NCBI GenBank assembly: GCA_964530185.1
Contig: CAZHBB010000128.1
Span: forward strand, 1 to 8,004
From: PWVB01 sp964530185
GTDB taxonomy: Bacteria; Chloroflexota; Anaerolineae; B4-G1; SLSP01
Direction: 5' to 3'
Length of the DNA stretch: 8,004 nucleotides
This document shows positions 1 to 6,523 of the stretch, in pieces. The position numbers and the translations under genes are program-made. Each line of letters starts with the position of its first letter. Position 1 is the first letter of the stretch. A model generated the notes under the pieces. It was not told the origin of the DNA. It made no database searches and saw only the letters and a program-made list of their open reading frames with translations.

Positions 1-2
1 CC

Positions 3-17
3 GACCGGCGTCCGGTC
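3..17 (-). other. Small GC-rich inverted repeat at the stop codon of the last adaptor
   Basis: Six-base stem GACCGG / CCGGTC with a three-base loop (CGT), overlapping the TGA at 16-18. It could be the foot of a terminator hairpin, but any following T-tract would lie outside the window, and a six-base GC stem is common by chance in DNA this GC-rich. Confidence 0.2.
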
Positions 18-990
18 ACGGCTCTGCAAAGATGGCGTCGGCAGGCATGCCGGGGGTCAGGCGGCCCTCTGGGCTCCGCAGCCGGATGCGGACCGCGAAG
101 ACCATCTTGACCCGTTCCTCCGTCGTCTGCACGGTGGTGGGGGTGAACTGTGCCTGGTCGGCGATGCCGTCCACCGTGCCGTCGAAGGTGTGGTCTGGGT
201 AGGCGTCCACGTGCACCTGCACTGGATCCCCCTCATGCACGCGCCCCAGGTGCTGCTGGGGTAGATACACTGTGAGGAAGAGGGCATCTGGATCGAGTAG
301 CAGGACAAGTGGCTGTCCCGGTGTGGCGGCCTCGCCTGCGTGGACCAGGATCTCCTGTATCTCGCCACGGATGGGGGCCTGCAGGGTCAAATGCCCCACC
401 TGCAGTTGTGCAAGTTCCTGCTGGAGTTGCGCGGACTGCAGCGCGGCCTGGGCGATCTGCACCTCCAGGGGGTCGGGACCGGCCTGCACCTGGTCCAGGC
501 GGGCCTGGGCGAGGGCGACCGCGGCCTCCGCCTGGCGCACCGCGTACTGCGCTGCGTGCAGGTCGGCAGCGGGCGGATCAAGCGGCGCGTAGGCGTCCTT
601 CAGTGCCTGGAGCGCCGCCTCGGCGGCGTCCTGCTGCGCCTGGGCAGCGCGCACAGCGGCCCGCGCCTGGGCGATGTCCTGCTCGCTGGGCTGACTCTGG
701 AGCCGGTCCAGGTTGGCCTTCGTCTGGGCCACGGCGGCCTGCGCCTCGACCAGCGCCGCCTGCACATCCGGGTTCTCCAGCCGGACCAGCGGTTGATGGG
801 CATCCACTGTATCGCCCTGAGCGATGGTGACCTCCGTCACGGTGCCGCCGACCTCGGCACTCAGGCGGTACATGCGTCCCTCAATGAAACCAGATGCCGT
901 GAGCGGGGCATCGGTGGCCTGCCCCGCGATGCAGGCGCTCAGCGCGAGCGTCAACAACAGGATGAGCAAGGGAAATCGCTTTCGTGTCAT
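16..990 (-). CDS. HlyD/YbhG-type membrane fusion (adaptor) lipoprotein
   Basis: Second adaptor, 324 residues. The N-terminus is a lipoprotein signal: basic MTRKR, a Leu-rich core, then lipobox LSAC at 17-20, so Cys20 should be lipidated after cleavage. The body follows the adaptor plan: lipoyl half at about 33-72 (SAEVGGTVTEVTIAQGDTV), a long helical hairpin at about 75-197 rich in Ala/Gln, second lipoyl half (LQAPIRGEIQEILVHAGE, 203-220), barrel (LTVYLPQQHLGRV), and QFTPTTVQTTEERV at 281-294, closely parallel to the matching segment of the upstream adaptor. Hence the two arose by duplication, but one is a transmembrane protein and the other a lipoprotein. The start ATG 990 has GAGGTG five bases upstream and overlaps the previous stop (ATGA). 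The stop is 15 bp from the window edge. It appears to be the last gene visible; whether the operon continues cannot be seen. Confidence 0.92.
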   Translation of the reverse strand: MTRKRFPLLILLLTLALSACIAGQATDAPLTASGFIEGRMYRLSAEVGGTVTEVTIAQGDTVDAHQPLVRLENPDVQAALVEAQAAVAQTKANLDRLQSQPSEQDIAQARAAVRAAQAQQDAAEAALQALKDAYAPLDPPAADLHAAQYAVRQAEAAVALAQARLDQVQAGPDPLEVQIAQAALQSAQLQQELAQLQVGHLTLQAPIRGEIQEILVHAGEAATPGQPLVLLLDPDALFLTVYLPQQHLGRVHEGDPVQVHVDAYPDHTFDGTVDGIADQAQFTPTTVQTTEERVKMVFAVRIRLRSPEGRLTPGMPADAIFAEP

Positions 991-2045
991 GGCTGCACCT
1001 CGAAGATCACATCAACCGGCAGGCCAGGTTTGAGCAACTTGACCATGTCCGGCGGGCCGTTCACCTCCACGCGCGCCGCGTACACCAGGATGGTGTGGTC
1101 TTCGGGCGTCTGCACGTTGCGGGGGGTGAACTCGGCGCGGTCGGCGATATGCACCACCTCGCCGTAGAAGGCCGTATCCGGAAATGCATCGGCGCGCACC
1201 GTGACCGTGGTACCCACCTGCACCCTGCCCAGGTCAGCCTCAGGCACATACACGGTCACATACAGCGGGTGGTCGAGCGAGCGCAGGGCCACCACGGGCT
1301 GGCCGGGCATCGCCAGTTCGCCAGGATGGAGCAGCACCGCGCTCACGACCGCCTCGCTGGGCGCGGTCAGCCGCTGCGTGGCCATGTGTGCCTGTACGCG
1401 GTCGAGGGCGGCCTGGGCAGCGTGCAGCGCCGCCTGCGCCGCCTGGAGATCGGCCTGCGAGGCGCCCTGTGTGAGCGCGTCTACTTGCGCCAGCGCTATC
1501 TGGAGTGCAGCCCGGGCCTGGGCAGCCTGCGCCCGTGCCTGGGCCAGGCGGGTGTCACCACCGGGCTGGTCAGCGCTCTGCTGGGCGTCGCGTACCCCCT
1601 GTTCCGCCGCCTCGACAGCCACCCGCGCCTGCTGCACGGTGGCATGGGCCACGGCCAGGTCGGTCTCACGCGGACCGCGCTGAAGCATCTGCAGACGCAG
1701 CGCGGCCTGGTGCACTGCACTCTGGGCGATGCGCTCCTGCAGCGCCAGCGCGTCACGGTCCAGTTCGGCCAACAGCGCGCCAGCGTCCACGTGCTGTCCC
1801 TCCCCCACTGCCACCGACTGCACCCGCCCGCCCAGCGGGCTGCCCAGCCGTGTCATCTCGGCCTCTAGCAACCCGGACAGCACGTAGCCCTCCTGGGGGG
1901 GCTCGGCCAGCCCCAGTTCGGCCAGCACCCGCTGCCCCTCCGTCGGGTTGGCGCTCAGGTAGCCGGCGATCAGCAGCAGGACGAGCAGGATGACCAGCGG
2001 GATCAGCAAGGACGGGGTTCGGGATGGGGTCTTAGTTTCAGTCAT
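987..2045 (-). CDS. HlyD/YbhG-type membrane fusion (adaptor) protein, membrane-anchored
   Basis: Periplasmic or extracytoplasmic adaptor of the exporter, 352 residues. One N-terminal membrane helix at about 13-30 with no lipobox or cleavage motif, so it should stay anchored with the body outside. Then a half biotinyl-lipoyl domain (about 54-95, with LGSPLGGRVQSVAVGEGQHV), an Ala/Gln-rich helical hairpin at about 97-222, the second lipoyl half (about 223-258), a beta-barrel (YVTVYVPEADLGRVQVG) and a C-terminal stretch with EFTPRNVQTPEDHT at 305-318, a segment typical of YbhG-like adaptors. It starts at ATG 2045 with GAGGTGA just upstream, overlapping the second ATPase by 8 bp; it ends overlapping the next adaptor by 4 bp (ATGA). 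It is clearly paralogous to that neighbour. Family assignment is firm; the substrate is unknown. Confidence 0.92.
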   Translation of the reverse strand: MTETKTPSRTPSLLIPLVILLVLLLIAGYLSANPTEGQRVLAELGLAEPPQEGYVLSGLLEAEMTRLGSPLGGRVQSVAVGEGQHVDAGALLAELDRDALALQERIAQSAVHQAALRLQMLQRGPRETDLAVAHATVQQARVAVEAAEQGVRDAQQSADQPGGDTRLAQARAQAAQARAALQIALAQVDALTQGASQADLQAAQAALHAAQAALDRVQAHMATQRLTAPSEAVVSAVLLHPGELAMPGQPVVALRSLDHPLYVTVYVPEADLGRVQVGTTVTVRADAFPDTAFYGEVVHIADRAEFTPRNVQTPEDHTILVYAARVEVNGPPDMVKLLKPGLPVDVIFEVQP

Positions 2046-3009
2046 GGATCACCTCGATATCCATCGATGGTTCGGATTCGCGCATGCAGGCGATGAATAC
2101 ATCCTCCAGCGAAGGGGCAATGGTCTCCACCGCCCCGGCGTCCAGCCCGGCGCTCTGGAGCATCTCGCGCACCTGTGCGATCACGTCGGGCGCGGGGTCA
2201 GTGATCACATGCACCAGGGTGCCATACAACGCCACTTCGCGGATGGGCAGAGCGCCACGTGCGGCAGCCTGGCGCAGGGCCTGCACGACCGCCGCAGGTT
2301 GGGGCGGGGCGAGCTCCAATACCGTGCCGTGCATCACACGCGCCTTGATCTCGTCTGGCGCGCCCTGGGCGATCAGCCGCCCGCGCTGGATGAAGGCCAG
2401 CCGGTGGCAGCGTTCAGCCTCGTCCATGTAGTGGGTAGTCACGAACACGGTGACACCTTCGGCGGCGTGCTGGTACAGCAGATCCCAGAACAAGCGGCGG
2501 GAGACAGGGTCCACGCCGGCGGTCGGCTCGTCGAGGAAAACGACCTCCGGATGGTGGAGCATGGCGGCACTGAGCGCCAGCCGCTGTCGCCAACCGCCCG
2601 AGAGATCGCGCGTACGCACGTGCTCACGGCCCTCCAGATCGGCCAGGTGTAGTGCCTCCTGGATCCGCTCCCGCAGCAGGGTGTTGGACATATTGTACGC
2701 TCGTCCGTGGAACTGGAGGTTTTCCAGCACGGTCAGGTCGTTGTACAGGCTGAAGCGCTGAGACATGTAACCCACACGTGGCCGGATGCGCTCTGGATGG
2801 CGGGCGACCGACTCTCCCAGCACGATCGCCTCACCCTCGCTGGGGCGCAACAGTCCCAGCATCATGCGGATGGTGGTGGTCTTCCCAGACCCATTGGGGC
2901 CGAGGAAGCCAAAGACCTCGCCGCGCCGGACGGTGAAGCTTACATCCCGCACGGCGGTGAAATCCCCGAACCGTTTGCTCAGGTGGCGCACTTCAATGGT
3001 ATGTTTCAT
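2038..3009 (-). CDS. ABC transporter ATPase, YbhF C-terminal-half type, canonical
   Basis: Second nucleotide-binding subunit, 323 residues. Motifs in order: Walker A GPNGSGKTTT at 37-46; Q-loop in YMSQRFSLYN (81-90); signature LSGGW at 136-140; Walker B VVFLDEP at 156-162 with Glu161; D-loop GVDP at 165-168; H-loop TTHYMDEAERC at 191-201 with the switch His193 intact. The GPNG Walker A and intact histidine match the second domain of E. coli YbhF, while the other ATPase of this cluster matches the first. The last signature residue is Trp instead of the common Gln. A C-terminal region of about 100 residues ends with 'PSLEDVFIACM', the usual family ending, plus a short acidic tail. The start ATG 3009 has no convincing Shine-Dalgarno, and no in-frame start lies upstream before a TAA, so initiation may be coupled to upstream translation. 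Its stop overlaps the start of the next adaptor by 8 bp. Confidence 0.93.
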   Translation of the reverse strand: MKHTIEVRHLSKRFGDFTAVRDVSFTVRRGEVFGFLGPNGSGKTTTIRMMLGLLRPSEGEAIVLGESVARHPERIRPRVGYMSQRFSLYNDLTVLENLQFHGRAYNMSNTLLRERIQEALHLADLEGREHVRTRDLSGGWRQRLALSAAMLHHPEVVFLDEPTAGVDPVSRRLFWDLLYQHAAEGVTVFVTTHYMDEAERCHRLAFIQRGRLIAQGAPDEIKARVMHGTVLELAPPQPAAVVQALRQAAARGALPIREVALYGTLVHVITDPAPDVIAQVREMLQSAGLDAGAVETIAPSLEDVFIACMRESEPSMDIEVIHD

Positions 3010-3030
3010 GGCGACTTGTAACCCGTCGTT

Positions 3031-3047
3031 TGTCCATTAATGTCCAT
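3031..3047 (-). repeat. Short direct repeat in the only intergenic gap
   Basis: TGTCCAT (3031-3037), spacer TAA, TGTCCAT (3041-3047), read on the plus strand. It sits in the 39 bp gap between the second permease and the second ATPase and is AT-rich compared with its surroundings; it includes the palindrome CATTAATG (3035-3042). It may be chance, a small operator-like element, or part of the coupling arrangement described for the second ATPase. Confidence 0.35.
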
Positions 3048-3048
3048 C

Positions 3049-4173
3049 TCAATCCAAGGCCCGGCGCACGAAGCGCAGGGAGACGCTGACGATAACCATG
3101 CCCAGGCTTAGCAGGGCCAACAGGTGCGGCCAGAGCATGCTCAGGTCGGCGCCCTTGAGCAGGATACCGCGCAGGATGGTGAGCCAGTGATGGGCCGGCA
3201 CCAGGTTGCTGAACCATTGTAGCGCCTGCGGCATGGTCTCCACCGGTGCGGCGTAGCCCGTGAACATGAAATCCGTCATCCCCACCAGCATGACCAGCAG
3301 GAACGCCTGCTGCTGCGTGTGGGAGATCACGGAGATCACCATCCCCTTACCTAACTCGACCAGCAAGTAGCCCACGGCGATGATCAGCAACAGCGTCAGC
3401 GAGCCGCGGACAGGCAGGCCAAAAGCGAAGTGGACCAGGGCCAGCATGAGCACAAAGTCGACAAAACCCACGATTATTGCGGGGATGGCCTTACCGATGA
3501 TGATCTCCAGCGACGAGAGGGGCATCACCAGCAGTTGCTCCATGGTGCCCAGCTCGCGTTCGCGGGCGAAGGCCAGTGCCGCGAAAGTCATGACGGTGAA
3601 TTCGAGCATCAGGCCGAGTTCGGCGGGGGTGGTGTAGTATTCGTCGCTCAGTCTTTCGTTGAACCACACACGGATGGACGGGGCAAAGCCGCTGAGCGCC
3701 TCTCTGGCGAACCCCAGTCTCTGCAGGGCGATGTCCTGGTTCCTGGTAGCGATCAGGCCCTCGACCGCGCGCAGGGCAGCCAGGGCTGAGGGGCTATCTG
3801 CGCCGTCCAGCATCACAGCCAGGGTAGGGCGCCCATCCGCGGCGATCAGTTGCGCCTCGAAGTCCGGAGGGATGACCATGGCAGCCACAGCCCGGCCCCG
3901 CTTGAGGCTCTCGCGGACCTCGTCCAGGTCTTGGGCGTACACCGCCGGAGCAAAGCTGGCGGTGTTCTCCAGGGCGGCCACCAGTTGGCGGCTGGCCGCC
4001 GAGCGGTCCTGGTCCAGCACCAACAGCGAGAGGTTGGTGATGGGGCGCGAGGTGGCCCACCCCACCAACAGTAACTCCAGCAGCCCGCCAAACAGCATAA
4101 ACGCCGGCCACCACCAATCGCGCCGCAGGTGGATGAACTCCTTGATCACTAAACCGGCAATACGTCGCAGCAT
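3049..4173 (-). CDS. ABC-2 type transporter permease (YbhS/YbhR-like), second of two
   Basis: Second membrane subunit, 374 residues from ATG 4173. It has the same layout as its neighbour: basic cytoplasmic start (KEFIHLRRDW), helix 1 at about 22-40, an extracytoplasmic domain (about 43-183, with LLVLDQDRSAASRQL and MVIPPDFEAQL), and five C-terminal helices. The hallmark RERELGTMEQLLVMPL sits at 204-219. A GTG at 4179 would add two residues (Met-Ser), but the GAGGGG Shine-Dalgarno would then be almost adjacent to it, whereas it is five bases from ATG 4173; I choose the ATG. The gap to the first permease stop is nine bases, and the Shine-Dalgarno overlaps that stop. The two permeases are clearly paralogous in plan but divergent in sequence, as in YbhS and YbhR, and probably form the heterodimeric membrane domain. 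The gene is followed by the only sizeable gap in the operon. Confidence 0.92.
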   Translation of the reverse strand: MLRRIAGLVIKEFIHLRRDWWWPAFMLFGGLLELLLVGWATSRPITNLSLLVLDQDRSAASRQLVAALENTASFAPAVYAQDLDEVRESLKRGRAVAAMVIPPDFEAQLIAADGRPTLAVMLDGADSPSALAALRAVEGLIATRNQDIALQRLGFAREALSGFAPSIRVWFNERLSDEYYTTPAELGLMLEFTVMTFAALAFARERELGTMEQLLVMPLSSLEIIIGKAIPAIIVGFVDFVLMLALVHFAFGLPVRGSLTLLLIIAVGYLLVELGKGMVISVISHTQQQAFLLVMLVGMTDFMFTGYAAPVETMPQALQWFSNLVPAHHWLTILRGILLKGADLSMLWPHLLALLSLGMVIVSVSLRFVRRALD

Positions 4174-4178
4174 AGACA

Positions 4179-4184
4179 CCCCTC
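4179..4184 (-). promoter_or_regulatory. Shine-Dalgarno site of the second permease
   Basis: GAGGGG on the minus strand, overlapping the stop codon of the first permease and five bases before ATG 4173. Its position makes the ATG, not GTG 4179, the likely start. Confidence 0.55.
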
Positions 4185-5316
4185 AGGCAAGCTTCTTGCG
4201 GAAGAGTAGCGCCGCCAGACCGGTAAAGATCACACCCTGGGCGAACAGGGCGGCGGCGTATGGCCACAGCACATCCAGGCCCACGCCGCGCACGAACAGC
4301 GCACGGGCGATGGCGGCATAGTGTGTGCTCGGCAGCGAGTAGGCCTCGGTCAGCATGATAGGCGGCATGGCGCTGATGGGGAAGAAGATGCCGGTCAGGA
4401 AGAAACCGGGGAAGAATACCACCAGCATGGAGAGCGCCAGCGCCGCCGCCTGGGAGCGCACGAAGGCTCCCACCAGGATATTCATGCTGAGGAGGGCAAA
4501 GAAGAACAGCGCCGACAGCGCCAGGAAGAGGCCGAAGCTGCCGTGGAAGGGGACGTGGAAGGCCAGCAGCGCCGCGACCGTGACCAACGGTACGTTCAGC
4601 AGGCCCGAGGCCACGTAGGGCAGCATCTTGCCGATGAGCAGTTCGGCGCGGCCGATGGGGGTGGCCATCAGTTGCTCCATGGTGCCGTGCTCGTGCTCGC
4701 GTGCCAATGTGAGCGCGATGGACATGCCCGGTACCCCCAAGACCATGGCGACCAGCCCCGGCACGATGCCAATGCTGTTCTTCAGGTTGGGATTGAACCA
4801 CACCCGCACGCGCAGGTCTATGGGTACGAGCGCATCCGCGTCCATGCCCTCCGCCGTCAGGCGGTCCGCCAGCATCTGGGTGGCGAACGCCTCCGCACGG
4901 CGGCTGATGTGGTCGACCGCAAAGCCGCCGCTCTCCGGCTCGGTGCCGTCGATGATCACCTGGAGCGGCATGCCCTGCATGGCGAGCAACTGGCGCTCGA
5001 ACCCCGGCGCGATCACCAGCGCCGCCTTGATCCGGTCACGCATCAGCAGTGCCTCGATCTCGCCCCATGAGGACGTCTGGCCGGTCAGCGTCAGGTCTTG
5101 CCCCACGCTGATCTGCTGGATGAAGGCGCGCGAGGTCGGCGTGTGATCGAGGTCGAGCACGGCGACCGGCACATGGCGAATGTCGGCGGTCACGGCGTGG
5201 GCCAGCAGGAAGAGCAAGAACAGGGGCATGAGTGTCACCAGGAAGAGCGTGCCCCGGTCGCGCACGATGTGGCGGAACTCCTTGCGCGTCATGGCCCAGA
5301 TGCGATGGATGGACAT
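4183..5316 (-). CDS. ABC-2 type transporter permease (YbhS/YbhR-like), first of two
   Basis: Integral membrane subunit of the exporter, 377 residues. Architecture is the standard one for large ABC-2 permeases: a cytoplasmic start (MTRKEFRHIVRDRG), a first membrane helix at about 23-42, a large extracytoplasmic domain (about 45-180; it contains AVLDLDHTPTSR and the VIAPGFERQL segment), then five helices from about 183 to the end. The coupling segment between helices 2 and 3, REHEHGTMEQLMATPI at 206-221, is the family hallmark contacting the ATPase. The frame is open further upstream to 5514, but that part overlaps the ATPase and is low-complexity Arg/Ser-rich, so it is rejected. ATG 5316 has AGGAGGG five bases upstream and lies 1 bp after the ATPase stop. 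It likely pairs with the second permease, nine bases downstream. Confidence 0.93.
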   Translation of the reverse strand: MSIHRIWAMTRKEFRHIVRDRGTLFLVTLMPLFLLFLLAHAVTADIRHVPVAVLDLDHTPTSRAFIQQISVGQDLTLTGQTSSWGEIEALLMRDRIKAALVIAPGFERQLLAMQGMPLQVIIDGTEPESGGFAVDHISRRAEAFATQMLADRLTAEGMDADALVPIDLRVRVWFNPNLKNSIGIVPGLVAMVLGVPGMSIALTLAREHEHGTMEQLMATPIGRAELLIGKMLPYVASGLLNVPLVTVAALLAFHVPFHGSFGLFLALSALFFFALLSMNILVGAFVRSQAAALALSMLVVFFPGFFLTGIFFPISAMPPIMLTEAYSLPSTHYAAIARALFVRGVGLDVLWPYAAALFAQGVIFTGLAALLFRKKLA

Positions 5317-5317
5317 G

Positions 5318-6250
5318 TCATCCCTCCTGCTGGCGACGGATGAGGAAGATGAAGGCCTCTTCCATGCGTGGGGGCGCCCGGCGCACCTGCAGCAGACGGA
5401 TGCCGGTTGCCTCCAGCGCGCGGCGCACCTGAGGCAGCCGCGCGTCCGCCTGATCGAGGAAGACGCGCAGCACGTTGCCGTAGCTCTGCACCTCCAGCAC
5501 GCCCGGCTGGCCATTCAACACGCGGACGGCAGTACGCCAGTCGTCTGGGTGCAGCTCCACCAGCTCCCCAGGCAGGCCGGCCAGGATGGCCTGCGGCGTG
5601 TCGCAGCGGATCAGCCGCCCGGCGTACATCAGCCCCACGCGCTGGCAACGCTCGGCCTCGTCCATGTACGGCGTGCTGACGACGATGGTCACTCCCTGAA
5701 GCAGGAGGTCGGTCAGGATGTCCCAAAACTCCCGCCGCGAGATGGGATCGACGCCGGTGGTGGGTTCGTCGAGCAGCAGCAGATCGGGCTGGTGGATCAG
5801 GGTGCAGGCCAGGGCGAGTTTCTTCTGCATACCGCCGGAGAGCCGATCGGCGCGGCGGTCGCGGAACTCGGTCAGGCGGGCGAAGTGCAGCAGGCGCTCG
5901 GTCCGTGCGCCCCGCTCCGCTCCGTACACCTGGTACAGGTCGGCGAAGAAGGCCAGGTTCTCATCGACGCTGAGGTCGCCGTACAGGCTGAACTGCTGCG
6001 CCATGTAGCCGATGCGGGCCTTGACGGCCTCCGACTCGGTGCGCAGGTCGTAGCCCAGCACCTCGGCCTGGCCGGCGGTGATATCGAGCAGGCCAGCCAG
6101 CAGGCGCAGCGTGGTGGTCTTGCCCGCGCCGTCCGGCCCCACCAGGCCAAAGAGCTCACCGCGCGTCACCTGCAGGTCGAGACGGTCCACCGCGCGCACA
6201 CGGCGGAAATCCCGCGTCAGCCCCTCGGTACGGATGACGTCATTGTCCAT
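5318..6250 (-). CDS. ABC transporter ATPase, YbhF N-terminal-half type, degenerate H-loop
   Basis: Cytoplasmic nucleotide-binding subunit of an ABC-2 exporter, 310 residues. Motifs in order: Walker A GPDGAGKT at 38-45; Q-loop in YMAQQFSLY (about 82-90); signature LSGGM at 137-141; Walker B LLLLDEP at 157-163 with Glu162; D-loop GVDP at 166-169; then VSTPYMDEAERC at 191-202. In that last motif the switch histidine of the usual 'STH' or 'TTH' is replaced by Pro194. The GPDGAGKT form and the missing histidine are both features of the first nucleotide-binding domain of E. coli YbhF. The C-terminal extension of about 90 residues ends in a 'PRMEEAFIFL' segment matching the 'P.fEdaFi.l' end of this family. 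It starts at ATG 6250, 3 bp after the small membrane protein, with only a weak AAGAAG upstream, so it probably depends on coupled translation. The stop is 1 bp before the first permease. It most likely forms a heterodimer with the second ATPase (2038-3009). Confidence 0.93.
   Translation of the reverse strand: MDNDVIRTEGLTRDFRRVRAVDRLDLQVTRGELFGLVGPDGAGKTTTLRLLAGLLDITAGQAEVLGYDLRTESEAVKARIGYMAQQFSLYGDLSVDENLAFFADLYQVYGAERGARTERLLHFARLTEFRDRRADRLSGGMQKKLALACTLIHQPDLLLLDEPTTGVDPISRREFWDILTDLLLQGVTIVVSTPYMDEAERCQRVGLMYAGRLIRCDTPQAILAGLPGELVELHPDDWRTAVRVLNGQPGVLEVQSYGNVLRVFLDQADARLPQVRRALEATGIRLLQVRRAPPRMEEAFIFLIRRQQEG
5322..5328 (-). promoter_or_regulatory. Shine-Dalgarno site of the first permease
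   Basis: AGGAGGG on the minus strand, five bases before ATG 5316. It decides the start against the longer open frame reaching 5514. Confidence 0.65.
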
Positions 6251-6253
6251 GGA

Positions 6254-6523
6254 CTACTTCTTGATCAGCCGTACCACCCACAGCGCGATCAACGCCCCCA
6301 GGAAGGGCTCGGTCACTGCCGCCAGGAAGCGTAGCGTGCCGGTGATGTTCATCAGCGGCATCAGATACCAGTCAGCCAGACCGATCAGCACCGCGAAGAC
6401 GATCGCGACCAGGTAATCACCGCGCTCGCCGATGGGCCGCCTGCCGTGCCAGATGTTGCCAGCCAGCATGGCGGCGATCGCGCCCAGCAGAAGCCAGATC
6501 AGGAACATGATAACGAGTGTCAT
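6254..6523 (-). CDS. small three-helix membrane protein, GlsB/YeaQ-like
   Basis: Hydrophobic protein of 89 residues with three predicted membrane segments at about 3-22, 36-56 and 66-86, ending in a basic tail (RLIKK). The first segment followed by a short polar loop (LLLGAIAAMLAG, then a Gly/Arg/Pro-rich stretch) and a second glycine-containing helix resemble the GlsB/YeaQ/YmgE family ('transglycosylase-associated' proteins), small membrane proteins of poorly defined stress-related role. The match is by pattern only and is moderate; it could be an unrelated small membrane subunit. The start is well fixed: ATG 6523 with a consensus AGGAGGT five bases upstream, and ATG overlapping the stop of the NadE-like gene (ATGA). 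It ends 3 bp before the first ABC ATPase. The placement suggests an accessory or regulatory role at the membrane next to the transporter, but no direct evidence for that is visible. Confidence 0.8.
   Translation of the reverse strand: MTLVIMFLIWLLLGAIAAMLAGNIWHGRRPIGERGDYLVAIVFAVLIGLADWYLMPLMNITGTLRFLAAVTEPFLGALIALWVVRLIKK

Noticed and set aside
340..1868. Plus-strand open frames of 275 codons (340-1167) and 294 codons (984-1868)
   Set aside because: They are antisense to the two adaptor genes, whose domains and ribosome binding sites are clear. The plus-strand translations look like mirror images of Ala/Gln-rich coiled-coil codons.
3794..4801. Minus-strand open frame of 335 codons in another frame across both permeases
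   Set aside because: The translation is His/Arg/Gly-rich without membrane helices, whereas the permease frames show complete ABC-2 features across the same stretch.
5317..5514. N-terminal extension of the first permease back to 5514
   Set aside because: The extension overlaps the ATPase gene, is Arg/Ser/Cys-rich low complexity, and has no family counterpart. ATG 5316 has a strong Shine-Dalgarno.
5318..6250. The ATPase with Pro in the H-loop as a pseudogene
   Set aside because: The frame, Walker A, Walker B, signature and C-terminal segment are all intact, and loss of this histidine is known in the first domain of YbhF.
5180..6334. Plus-strand open frame of 384 codons
   Set aside because: It lies antisense to the first ABC ATPase and the permease start, and its translation has no recognisable domain and is rich in His, Gln and Arg. 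It is an expected shadow of GC-rich coding DNA.
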